Below are positions 45,191 to 53,376 of a stretch of 64,000 nt of DNA, in pieces. Origin of the DNA: Oscillospiraceae bacterium (GTDB lineage: Bacteria > Bacillota > Clostridia > Oscillospirales > Ruminococcaceae); the NCBI GenBank assembly GCA_015067185.1, contig SVMZ01000004.1:62001-126000 (forward strand), given 5' to 3'. The stretch's first letter is position 1. The number at the start of each line of letters is the position of its first letter. Made by a program: the position numbers and the translations under genes. The notes beneath the pieces are model-generated. The model searched no databases. It was not told the origin of the DNA and saw only the letters and a program-made list of their open reading frames with translations.

Positions 45191-47413
45191 TTATTGCGGA
45201 ACATCGAGATTGGAAAAAGAGAGGTAATATTGCGTTTCGATATTGAACCCATCGAGAAGAGAGATAATCAAATCACCAGAGCTATTTTCGAATATAAGAC
45301 CGGAAGACAAGTGAGAGGGAAAAGAAAGTTGGTACAATGTTTTATTAAAAGGGTTAAATAGGTAAGTAACAGTTCCGGATTCAAAAAATTCTTGGAACCA
45401 AAGAAAGGTGGTGTTTTTGGGGGAAAATGTATTGGAAAATGTATAACACGGAACAGTTCCTACAGGTTCATACCGGTTTCTTTCAGCAGAATATTGAAAG
45501 AGATAAGCCTCTTTGGAAAAGGTCACAATTATATAACTGCCGTCTGCGGTGGGAAGGATAGACCAAGGAGAATTATCCCATGAGGGGTCGGTATAACGTT
45601 CTTCCAGGGCGGCCGTAATAAGATCGGTACCGGAGACTGGAACTGTTTTCAACAGAGTGGCATCCATATTATAAATTTCAATATAGGCGGTTCCGGTTTG
45701 TGAAGAGAGGCAGAAGAGATAAACGAGATTATTGCAGACAGCAACATCGAGAAGAAATACACCGGAACTTTCATCGACAGAGCTTTCGGCAAATAAAATG
45801 TATTCTCCGGTTAGGGGATCATACAGGCGCAGGCTGTAATTGGTGCGGAAGGTAACGCTGTAATCCGGAGAGAAATAGGGTTCGCGCAAAATGCAGAAAA
45901 AGCGGTCTTCGCAAGGGATAAGTGAAGCGTGTGCATTGGGAGAAGTGGTATCAATGGGAAAATAACTGCTTTCCCCTGTTTCAAGATCCGTAACAGCCAG
46001 AGAATAGGGAGATACAGGATTGATCCCTTCATAAAATTCGGCAATCTGGCATGCGTACCGATTGCTGCAAAGGATGGTATTAGACCCTAGGATAGCAATT
46101 TTACGCTCCGCAAGGAATTCGGCACGGCCGGTGTTCAGATCAACGCGATAATATTGGGGAAGGTCGTAGGGTGAGATATTATGATCATCAATCACTTCAA
46201 TGATGGCCTCGTCCTCCGTAAAATACAGCGGTGTACCGTTTACTTCCAGATGCAGCTCCCTGGGTTCCGCCTTGAGTTTTTTGGGGGTGATGGCAGGAAG
46301 ATGAAGGGGATCAGTCTGAGAGGTAGAGGAACAACTGATAAGAATGCTGCCAATAAGAAGGAGAACAACAGACACCAGCAGAACAAAAAGACCGCTTCGA
46401 CGCTTTTGGGTGCTGAGGATATTGAAAAGACGCTTTTTAAGCGCTTTTTTACCGGAAGAAAAGCAGGTGGAAAAGGAGCGGGCATGATGTACGAGCGGGA
46501 CGACGGAGAGAATGGTTTCACTGTAAGCACGGCGCTGGGCAGCATCAAATGTTTTGGTAACAAGAGAGTCGCAGTAGAGTTCCAGATCCTGAGAGGCACA
46601 GCGCAGCATCAGCCATGCAGCCGGATTGAACCAGTGTACAGATGCCGTAAGAACCAGCAAGAATTTGTAGCAAAGATCTTTGCGGCGGATATGGGTCAGT
46701 TCGTGTGAGAAGATAAAGGAGAGAGAGGTTCCATCAAATTCTTTGGCAGGAAGAACCAACAACGGTTTGAAAATACCGACGGCAATGGGAGAAGAGACAC
46801 CATTGCTTATCAGCAGCGAGGCGATAGGTTTACTGCCGTTTTTATTATAGAACAAGGAGGAAAGTTCCTTTGGAAGACAGGCAAGGGAGATGATATGGCT
46901 GTTAGTTAGAAGCTTATGCCGAAAATGAAGGAAAGAGAACAGATGCCAAAACAGAATAAGAACGGCACCGCACAACCATATGGAGGTGACGATGGTAAGT
47001 GGGGATCGAGGATGAGAAAGGAAAAGATTGTTTTTATTGTCATTGGAAGAATTAGGAACAGGCGATGTCTGTGACAGGTCGGCACTGGCATCAGTTTCCG
47101 AAGGTATAGAGGAATGAACCTCCTCTTCCCTGTCGGAGGAAGATTCAGCAGGAAGAAACGAGGGGGATTGGACCACCGGAGAAACGGCATCGAATTTGGC
47201 TGTTTCGGGAATGACAAATTCAAATTGGGTGGATATTCCGTTAAAAGCAAAATTGGCTGGGATAAGCATCCGAAGAGCGAGCAATCCCCAGAGCAGGTAC
47301 TTCCATTTCAGGGAAAAACGTTTGTTGAGTGAGGGAGAAAGAAAAACAACAGGGAGAATAACAAGAGAGCAGGAAAGCGAAATCTCCAATAAAGCTAAAA
47401 ACAAATTTTCCAT
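45191..47413 (-). CDS. BlaR1/MecR1-like M56 metallopeptidase sensor
   Basis: 740 residues. The N-terminal half has membrane helices and the zinc-peptidase motif HELTH at about 237-241, followed by RRKD, as in M56 sensor-transducers. A helix at about 340-360 ends in a lipobox-like LISCSS. The C-terminal 370 residues contain repeated DLNTGRAEFLAE, DLETGESSYFP and DPLTGEYILFA units that suggest a beta-propeller. The penicillin-binding transpeptidase domain of classic BlaR1 is not seen, so the signal is probably not a beta-lactam. It follows its repressor gene by 4 nt. Confidence 0.82.
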   Translation of the reverse strand: MENLFLALLEISLSCSLVILPVVFLSPSLNKRFSLKWKYLLWGLLALRMLIPANFAFNGISTQFEFVIPETAKFDAVSPVVQSPSFLPAESSSDREEEVHSSIPSETDASADLSQTSPVPNSSNDNKNNLFLSHPRSPLTIVTSIWLCGAVLILFWHLFSFLHFRHKLLTNSHIISLACLPKELSSLFYNKNGSKPIASLLISNGVSSPIAVGIFKPLLVLPAKEFDGTSLSFIFSHELTHIRRKDLCYKFLLVLTASVHWFNPAAWLMLRCASQDLELYCDSLVTKTFDAAQRRAYSETILSVVPLVHHARSFSTCFSSGKKALKKRLFNILSTQKRRSGLFVLLVSVVLLLIGSILISCSSTSQTDPLHLPAITPKKLKAEPRELHLEVNGTPLYFTEDEAIIEVIDDHNISPYDLPQYYRVDLNTGRAEFLAERKIAILGSNTILCSNRYACQIAEFYEGINPVSPYSLAVTDLETGESSYFPIDTTSPNAHASLIPCEDRFFCILREPYFSPDYSVTFRTNYSLRLYDPLTGEYILFAESSVDESSGVFLLDVAVCNNLVYLFCLSSQTGTAYIEIYNMDATLLKTVPVSGTDLITAALEERYTDPSWDNSPWSILPTADGSYIIVTFSKEAYLFQYSAERNRYEPVGTVPCYTFSNTFSPKNTTFLWFQEFFESGTVTYLFNPFNKTLYQLSFPSHLSSGLIFENSSGDLIISLLDGFNIETQYYLSFSNLDVPQ

Positions 47414-47417
47414 CTTG

Positions 47418-47816
47418 TCAACTCCTTTCGTTGGTTTCGGTTTTCTGAATGAATTTTTTCAATTCATCCAAGTCATCATTACTGATGGCTCCACCATCAT
47501 AGAGACTGGCAACCAGAGAAGAGATCGAGTTACGGTGCATTTTTTTCAGAAAATGCCGGCTTGCCTGTTCTTTATAGCTTTTTTCATCCACCAAAGGGGA
47601 ATAAAGATTAGCTTTGGCGGAACGGTCGCAAAAGAGATAACCCTTTTCTTCCAGTCGGGAAAGTACGGTTTGAAGCGTGGCAAGCCGCCAGCTGCGTTTA
47701 TCGGAGAGCAGACGAAGAAGACAGGGGGAGGTGGTTGGTTTCCCTTCTCCCCACAGTTCAATCATAATTTCCAGTTCAGCTTCACTGAGCTTTTTTCTTT
47801 TCATATCAGAAGACAT
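47418..47816 (-). CDS. BlaI/MecI-family repressor
   Basis: 132-residue winged-helix repressor (KLSEAELEIMIELWGEGKPTT, then LATLQTVLSRLEEKGYLFCD), with a C-terminal dimerisation part cleaved by M56 partners in known systems. It is followed by the M56 sensor gene. The ATG is 8 nt after AAAGGAGG. The upstream promoter carries a 21-bp inverted repeat with two ACAATTGT cores, the likely autoregulatory operator. Confidence 0.9.
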   Translation of the reverse strand: MSSDMKRKKLSEAELEIMIELWGEGKPTTSPCLLRLLSDKRSWRLATLQTVLSRLEEKGYLFCDRSAKANLYSPLVDEKSYKEQASRHFLKKMHRNSISSLVASLYDGGAISNDDLDELKKFIQKTETNERS

Positions 47817-47842
47817 ACATGAGGCCTCCTTTCAAGAATATT

Positions 47843-47896
47843 AACACAGACAATTGTATAATAGGATTCCACCTGTATTATACAATTGTCTGTGTT
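47843..47896 (-). promoter_or_regulatory. blaI promoter and 21-bp inverted-repeat operator
   Basis: Perfect 21-bp arms (47843-47863 and 47876-47896) with a 12-nt spacer. Each arm contains ACAATTGT. The -35 TTGACA (47900-47905) and -10 TATAAT (47877-47882) of a minus-strand promoter have a 17-nt spacer, so the upstream arm covers the -10 region and the downstream arm lies just past +1. This is an arrangement expected for repression by the encoded BlaI-like protein. Confidence 0.85.
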
Positions 47897-47905
47897 ATTT
47901 GTCAA

Positions 47906-48281
47906 TAGAGAAATTTATAGTGGGCTGTGATATGAAAAGAATATCCTGCTGTATATTCTGCAGAAAAAGAGAAAAGTTTTCCACTATCAACAGATGTTGA
48001 AAACTATGTTGAAAGTGTGGAAAACCATAATATTGAAATGAAAAATTACTTTTTGTAAAAGCAAATATACATTTAAAAATAAAATACAAAAAGTAAAGTA
48101 GCATAATCAGCGGATAAAATCACTGTGCAAAATGTATATTGGCCAAAAAAATATGCAGGACAGGCTGTCAATAACCTGTTGAAAGTGTGGAAAACTTTAT
48201 TTGAAGCATGGTTGAAAAAAGGGAGTTAAAAGAGAAAAATGTTGAATGAATATACAGCATATACGGGATACAAAAATAATT
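47906..48281. other. Gene-free AT-rich region with paired DnaA-box-like repeats
   Basis: No credible gene is seen. The 19-bp unit TGTTGAAAGTGTGGAAAAC occurs at 48007-48025 and again at 48178-48196. TTTTCCAC (47977-47984) and TGTTGAAAA (47995-48003) stand just before the first unit. Between the units is an AT-rich stretch with the 12-bp inverted repeat TTACTTTTTGTA (48046-48057) / TACAAAAAGTAA (48085-48096). The motifs match those around dnaA. Confidence 0.6.
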
Positions 48282-48317
48282 CCCGCCTCTCTTCCCTGTT
48301 GGATAAAGAAAGGCGGG
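48282..48317 (-). terminator. Rho-independent terminator after the flavin reductase gene
   Basis: Stem CCCGCCT/AGGCGGG with a 22-nt loop followed by AATTATTTTTG on the minus strand, 11 nt after the stop. Confidence 0.7.
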
Positions 48318-48328
48318 TTTTGAAAATG

Positions 48329-48907
48329 TTAACGGCGCTTTTTAGCGGGTTTCTTTCGGACAGAGTATCCAAAGGTCCCCAACTTCTCTCCCAATGCAAA
48401 ATATTCTCCATGGGAATAGGCTACAAGCCCGGCACGATCCAACCGCAGCTTACCGTTTTGGTCAATGAGAGAATCATCCACCTGTACGGCGGTAATTTTA
48501 GCGAGGAACATATCGTGAGAGCCAAGAGGTTTGACTTCGGTCACCTTACACTCAAAACTGATGGGAGCTTCTCCGATCAGCGGTGCGGAAACGGTGGAAG
48601 AGGGCAGCGGGGTCAGGGAGAGTGATTCGAATTTATTGATATCCCGACCGCTTTTTACACCGCAGATATCGGCGGCACGAACGAGCGCCTTGGTGGTGAG
48701 ATTGACAACAAATTCACCGGAATCACGGATGATGGGGTGAGAATATCGCTCTGGACGAACAGAGATGTAGGTCATAGGGGGATTGGAATTAATGATGCCG
48801 GTCCAGGCAATGGTAATAATATTGGGTTCCTCAACGGTACCGCAGCTGACCATCGCAGGCGGAACAGGAGAAATCAGTGTGTTGGGTTTCCAAATTTGTT
48901 TAGCCAT
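48329..48907 (-). CDS. Flavin reductase-like (flavoredoxin) protein
   Basis: 192 residues of the FMN-binding split-barrel flavin reductase/flavoredoxin family. Conserved phrases are PPAMVSCGTVEEPNIITIAW at the N-terminus, SVRPERYSHPIIRDSGEFVVN and GEAPISFECKVTEVKPLGSHD. Probably binds FMN and passes electrons to a partner; the partner is not nearby. It ends in a basic tail (VRKKPAKKRR). AAAGGAGC precedes the ATG. Neighbours look unrelated. Confidence 0.88.
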   Translation of the reverse strand: MAKQIWKPNTLISPVPPAMVSCGTVEEPNIITIAWTGIINSNPPMTYISVRPERYSHPIIRDSGEFVVNLTTKALVRAADICGVKSGRDINKFESLSLTPLPSSTVSAPLIGEAPISFECKVTEVKPLGSHDMFLAKITAVQVDDSLIDQNGKLRLDRAGLVAYSHGEYFALGEKLGTFGYSVRKKPAKKRR

Positions 48908-49043
48908 AATGCTCCTTTAATAAAACAGTGATCTCTGTAATGTGAATTGGTAGCAGACAAAGAAAACGTAAAAATGCGAACACAGGGATACAAAAGGAAT
49001 TTTGAGAGGGTAAAGAACCAGCAACCGGAAGAGAGCATGTAAA

Positions 49044-51305
49044 TCAGTTGCGGAAGCGTTTGGTGAAAAGGGAAAAGAAAATACGTTTTAATGGGGGCAT
49101 ATGGGAAAGATAAATGTCAAGGATACGGCCCTTAAAGGGCTCGCCGGAAGAAGAAAACGCTCTGTTTTCACAGGCAAGATCGTATTTTTCAAAAATATAC
49201 CGGTAGTTTTCCGTTTGGGTATGGTTTCCACGATAAAACTGCACCGTTTCTGAAAGAAATTCGCGACACTTAATGGAAGAGGTGGTATGCTCGGCAAAAT
49301 AAGGTAGAAAATCAGGAAGAAGATCGGGGCAATGATTGAAATATTTAAGAATATCAGCGGCTTTATCACAGCAATAGAGCAGCAGACCAAAGGCGCGGGT
49401 ATCCGAGGCGAAGGCTCCGCGGGAGAGCAGCGAGCGTAAAACAAGCTTTATCTGGGCCTCGCAGGAAGCTGTATTAACTGGAAGAGCTGTCAGCAGCTCG
49501 GGAATATCAGCGCAACGATAGGCGGTTTTTCCCGGCTGCATGGAAAGACAGATATCGCGAAGAATGCTGACGCAGGTGAACTTATCAGCCTGCTGTTTGG
49601 TTGAGATCCTAAGAGCGGGATTGAGTTGAATATCTGCAAAATCATGAGGATCTGCCGCTGTAAGATCTGCCATTTCCATAATTCCGGTCACAATGGCATT
49701 ATATACCGAAAGTACAGCCGGATCATCAATAACGGCAGTTTCGCGGGAGAGGGACTGGGTCATGATGGTAATAGCGGAAAGGTTACAGTTTTCCAGTGTT
49801 TTCAGTTCGTGGCAGCGTCTTGAAAAGAGTTCTGGAAAGAGAGGATGTTTGGTAAGGGCACTGTAGCAAACGCGCTGACGCAGATAAAAAGTAAAGAGCA
49901 GCGGGTAATCGTCTGCTTCAGCAAGACAGTAGTTCATATAACCGGTGAACAACTTGTTATCAGTACTGAAATGTTCTGCGAGGACGGTGACATAGAGATC
50001 ATCATTTTCTGCCTTGACTTTTGCCAGCAGTTTGAGCATGGCGGCATCGCTTTCATTAAGAGCAACGGAGGCCAAAGCCGTGATAATATTGGCACATGCA
50101 GCGGTGAGCTCGGGTTTGACGGAAAGTGCACAGACCGAGGTAAGAATACGCTTATCGGGAAGATCGGGCACACCGTTGGAGGCGAGCGTTTGCAGTTCCC
50201 GTCCATAGCAGGAAAGAGTTTTTTGGATAAAGGTAAGGGTGCTGTCATCGGCGGATGCAAAAATCAGGCAGAAAAGATCGAGCAGTCCACTGATACCATG
50301 GGAGAGCGGAACACTGCTGTCACGAAAAGCGCTTTCGGCAAGAGCGATGAGATCGTAAATACGCAGATCGGAAACAAAAGAACGGTGAACTGTGGGATCC
50401 TGCATGAGGGTGCCGAGCAGAGAGAATAGCCGGGAGGCGGAGGTGAAAAATCCATCCAATGCATTGTGCACACTAAGGTTTTTCAGTGCATAGGAAACAT
50501 ACATGCTGTTTCTGCCGGATTCGGCATTCTGGATTCGGGCATTTTTGAGATCGAAAACACAATCCTGTTTGGTATTTCTGTCTCCAATACGATGGATAGG
50601 TCCGCTTTCGGGGAGCAAGGAGGCATCGACAAAGTAGATGCGAATACCGGAATTGGTGGAGCCTTCAGAGAAGTAAGTAGTATAGCTCATTTCACTGCGG
50701 AGAGCAGGAGGCATGGCGGCAAAAAGCAACCGCATAAGATCGCGGGCATTGCGGTCAATATCGTTGGTGCCGCAGGAAAGAGAGATAAAAATTTTGCGGG
50801 AGGAGGTGATAGCGGCAAATAAAGAAGCCAACAGCGCAGCGAAAAGACCGTCGGTAAGACCGGTACGGTAAAAGATGGTGTCTTTATCCAGGATGTATCC
50901 GGGTTCGGTGCAGGGAATGCTTTCCAGGCAGGGCAGATCTGAGGAAGCAGGCGGTTCGCAGAGGAAGCCGTCGGCGGCAACCAGTGGGGAGATGTTTTTG
51001 AAAAAATCCGGATTATCGGTAATATCGACGATATAATTATGAGTCAAAAAGGTGGAACGTCCCTCGTCGGTTCGGTAAACGCTTTGCCCAATAACAGCAT
51101 ATCTGTCCTTTACAGCGACAAAACGCACTTTTGGGTTTTTATCGGGCGAATTGGGATCGATTTTTTTATAAGGAACATTATAGGTGCAAAGACTTTCAAA
51201 AGAGGAAAGATCCGAGGCTGAAAGACCGGAGGAGGAAGCCGCTGTTCCGAAGCCGCCGCCTTCATTGGTGCCGGGAATCCGGGTGTATATTTGTTGTTCT
51301 ATCAT
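49044..51305 (-). CDS. Large protein with GTPase-associated protein 1-like N-terminus
   Basis: 753 residues, no signal peptide and no transmembrane helix seen. The N-terminus (QIYTRIPGTNEGGGFGTAAS, then SSGLSASDLSSFESLC) resembles the N-terminal domain of bacterial GTPase-associated protein 1 (GAP1-N), described in predicted GTPase-based conflict systems. A middle part (about 200-330) has LMRLLFAAMPPALRSEMSYT and IRIYFVDASLLPES, like the second GAP1 domain. The remaining 400 residues are helical and unrecognised. No GTPase, von Willebrand or nuclease gene adjoins it. The resemblance is by eye and needs a profile comparison. Confidence 0.5.
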   Translation of the reverse strand: MIEQQIYTRIPGTNEGGGFGTAASSSGLSASDLSSFESLCTYNVPYKKIDPNSPDKNPKVRFVAVKDRYAVIGQSVYRTDEGRSTFLTHNYIVDITDNPDFFKNISPLVAADGFLCEPPASSDLPCLESIPCTEPGYILDKDTIFYRTGLTDGLFAALLASLFAAITSSRKIFISLSCGTNDIDRNARDLMRLLFAAMPPALRSEMSYTTYFSEGSTNSGIRIYFVDASLLPESGPIHRIGDRNTKQDCVFDLKNARIQNAESGRNSMYVSYALKNLSVHNALDGFFTSASRLFSLLGTLMQDPTVHRSFVSDLRIYDLIALAESAFRDSSVPLSHGISGLLDLFCLIFASADDSTLTFIQKTLSCYGRELQTLASNGVPDLPDKRILTSVCALSVKPELTAACANIITALASVALNESDAAMLKLLAKVKAENDDLYVTVLAEHFSTDNKLFTGYMNYCLAEADDYPLLFTFYLRQRVCYSALTKHPLFPELFSRRCHELKTLENCNLSAITIMTQSLSRETAVIDDPAVLSVYNAIVTGIMEMADLTAADPHDFADIQLNPALRISTKQQADKFTCVSILRDICLSMQPGKTAYRCADIPELLTALPVNTASCEAQIKLVLRSLLSRGAFASDTRAFGLLLYCCDKAADILKYFNHCPDLLPDFLPYFAEHTTSSIKCREFLSETVQFYRGNHTQTENYRYIFEKYDLACENRAFSSSGEPFKGRILDIYLSHMPPLKRIFFSLFTKRFRN

Positions 51306-51517
51306 TGTGAAACCCCCAAATCAGGATTGAAAATTACTGTCTCGCTGTGTGTTCGGCTAACCGCACAAGATGCAAGGAACAAAAGTGTGCAACTGCATCA
51401 GCAGCGGTATTTTTCGGAAAAAGGTGTTTGCTGTCAGCGCAGCAGCAAAGGCTTTGAACGGAACAAGGCAGCAGCATACAAAATGGGCTGCTGCATAAAA
51501 AAGATATACTTATTTAT

Positions 51518-51545
51518 AGTATATCATATTTTCTCTCTAAATCAA
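51518..51545 (-). promoter_or_regulatory. Probable promoter of the GAP1-like gene
   Basis: -35 TTGATT (51540-51545) and -10 TATACT (51518-51523) on the minus strand with a 16-nt spacer. It leaves a leader of about 200 nt containing the hairpin GCAGCAGC/GCTGCTGC at about 51470-51495. Confidence 0.5.
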
Positions 51546-51579
51546 AGTATTTTTACAGGTAGAATAAGAACCAGTCAAA

Positions 51580-52692
51580 TTATGATTTTTTAACCCAAAG
51601 ACGAAGCTTGCCACTTTCGTTAAGCCGGGATAAAACCAAAAAAAGCAGCGGCATTAGAAAAAGGCCCCAAAAACCAAAGAGCCGCCACCCGAGATACATG
51701 GAAAACAATGCGGCTACAGAATCAAGTCCGGTATTCTTTCCTATTAAACGGGGTTCAAGGAGATTGCGGACAACTGTAATAATAACATAGGTCAGTAGCA
51801 GAGCAGTACCCAGTGTAATATTGCCGCGAATAAATTCAAGAAGTGCCCACGGAATTAAAACGGTACCGGTGCCAAGCAGCGGAAGTGCATCGAGAACGGC
51901 AATCATCGCCGCAGAAGAAACGGGAGAAGAGATTCCAAGCAGCCAGAAAGCAGCAAGAAGCAGTAAAAAAGTGATAAACATCAAAAGCAGGTAGGAGCAT
52001 AACATTTTTGAAACTCCCTGAAGAAGGAGTGATTTTGTATCAAAAAGCCAGTGGCGATGTTTTGGGGGGAGCTGTCTTGCAAGAAAATCGGTTACGGTGT
52101 TGTAATCGGCGCAGATAAAAAGAGAAAAAACAATGGTGAAGGTTGCGGTCAGCATGGCAGATGGAAGTTTAGCGGCAGCGGCGGTTCCTGTTTCCACCAA
52201 TCTGGCGGTAAATTGCTCGGCAACACCGGAAAGAGTGCCGTCGGTGAGGAGAGAGGAGAATTTATCGCCGCCAAAACGCGTAAGAAGTGATTCGAGTTTT
52301 TCGAGAGAGGGGGCGATGTTGTTTGTATATAGATCAGGCAGACGCAGAAACAGTTTTCCCAGGGAATTTACGGCAAAAAGCAGCAGCAAACACAGAAAAC
52401 CTGCAGCAGAGATATACAAAAGCGTGGTAACGGCTACAGCCATTGGTTTGCGCTTCAGTTTCAAAAGAGAGGAAAGAGAATCCACGGCAGGCTTCAGAAT
52501 AAGTGCAATGGCCAAGCCGAGAAGAAAGGGCAGTGCAAGGTTGATGAGATAAATGGCGCAAACATAAATGATGCAGGCAATAGCGGCAAAATAAGCAAAG
52601 TTGATCAGAAAAGTTTTTCGTCGGGTCAAACGAGGATCAGGAGTTGACGAAGAGCGGTTGTTTGAATGAACGGATAATTTGTTTTCAGACAT
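51580..52692 (-). CDS. AI-2E family / YtvI-like permease
   Basis: 370 residues with about eight membrane segments. It matches the AI-2E transporter (DUF20) superfamily, which includes the sporulation protein YtvI. Visible features are LALPFLLGLAIALILKPAVD at the N-terminus, the central extracytoplasmic helical region (LYTNNIAPSLEKLESLL) and LDALPLLGTGTVLIPWALLE near the C-terminus. Substrate unknown. The start MSENKLSVH has GGGGGTG upstream. It is divergent from the aspartate-family operon; the 217-nt gap holds the operon's promoter and paired palindromes. Confidence 0.85.
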   Translation of the reverse strand: MSENKLSVHSNNRSSSTPDPRLTRRKTFLINFAYFAAIACIIYVCAIYLINLALPFLLGLAIALILKPAVDSLSSLLKLKRKPMAVAVTTLLYISAAGFLCLLLLFAVNSLGKLFLRLPDLYTNNIAPSLEKLESLLTRFGGDKFSSLLTDGTLSGVAEQFTARLVETGTAAAAKLPSAMLTATFTIVFSLFICADYNTVTDFLARQLPPKHRHWLFDTKSLLLQGVSKMLCSYLLLMFITFLLLLAAFWLLGISSPVSSAAMIAVLDALPLLGTGTVLIPWALLEFIRGNITLGTALLLTYVIITVVRNLLEPRLIGKNTGLDSVAALFSMYLGWRLFGFWGLFLMPLLFLVLSRLNESGKLRLWVKKS

Positions 52693-52837
52693 AAGAAACA
52701 CCCCCATGGTATTTATTTTTGCTTATTTCTATGGTGACACGCATAGAAGATATTGGTATTATATGCGTGATGTGAAGAAAAAACGATAAAAACAGAGAAA
52801 ACTAAAGAGAACGAGAGATAATTTGAAAAAATAAAGG

Positions 52838-52892
52838 TTGGAAAATGAGAGGGGAAATGATACAATTGTATCCTTAGGTAATACAATTGTAT
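52838..52892 (+). promoter_or_regulatory. Aspartate-operon promoter with two ATACAATTGTAT palindromes
   Basis: Two perfect 12-bp palindromes, ATACAATTGTAT, at 52860-52871 and 52881-52892, centres 21 bp apart (two helical turns). The -35 TTGGAA (52838-52843) and -10 TACAAT (52861-52866) have a 17-nt spacer, so the first palindrome covers the -10. The core ACAATTGT is the same as in the blaI operator at 47843. Confidence 0.75.
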
Positions 52893-52909
52893 TTGGAAGG
52901 TGGACTGTT

Positions 52910-53341
52910 TTGGAGGACGCTAAGTATTTAATTGTGGATGCGAAAGCATTGCCGTCGGTTTATCTCAGGGTAATTGAGGTGAAACGGCTGCTGGCGCAAA
53001 ACAAAGCGAAAAATTTGACGGATGCCACTCGTCAGGCCGGTATATCGCGAAGTGTATACTATAAATACCGTGATATGGTCAACCTCTATGAGCGCAGGCT
53101 GGAGGATTCGATGGTTACCTGTTATCTTTCTCTGGAGGATAAACCGGGCGTATTGGCAGGAGTTTTGGATTGTCTGTGGAAAACAGGCGCTAATATTCTC
53201 ACAATAAATCAGAATATTCCGCAGGATTCCGTGGCACCGGTGGTCATTGCCATGCGAATGTCCGATGCAAAAATATCGGAAGATACGCTGCTGACAAGGC
53301 TCACTGCGATTGACGGCGTACTTGAAGTGAAATTGATATAG
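52910..53341 (+). CDS. ACT domain protein, PheB-like
   Basis: 143 residues. The N-terminal half has a helix-turn-helix-like stretch (LTDATRQAGISRSVYYKYRD) and the C-terminal half is an ACT amino-acid-binding domain (LSLEDKPGVLAGVLDCLWKTG, ANILTINQNIP). It matches the UPF0735/PheB family, often placed before hom in Bacillota. A TTG start is chosen: AAGGTGG is 6 nt upstream and the palindromic operator would otherwise lie in the coding region. An in-frame codon at 52838 would extend it. First gene of the aspartate-family operon. Confidence 0.82.
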   Translation: MEDAKYLIVDAKALPSVYLRVIEVKRLLAQNKAKNLTDATRQAGISRSVYYKYRDMVNLYERRLEDSMVTCYLSLEDKPGVLAGVLDCLWKTGANILTINQNIPQDSVAPVVIAMRMSDAKISEDTLLTRLTAIDGVLEVKLI

Positions 53342-53376
53342 TAAAGATAAAATAAACCGGAAAGAAGGAAAAGAAA

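Noticed and set aside
47906..48281. Small open frames in the gene-free region beside blaI
   Set aside because: They are AT-rich, lack ribosome-binding sites and overlap the repeated DnaA-like motifs and the flavin reductase terminator.
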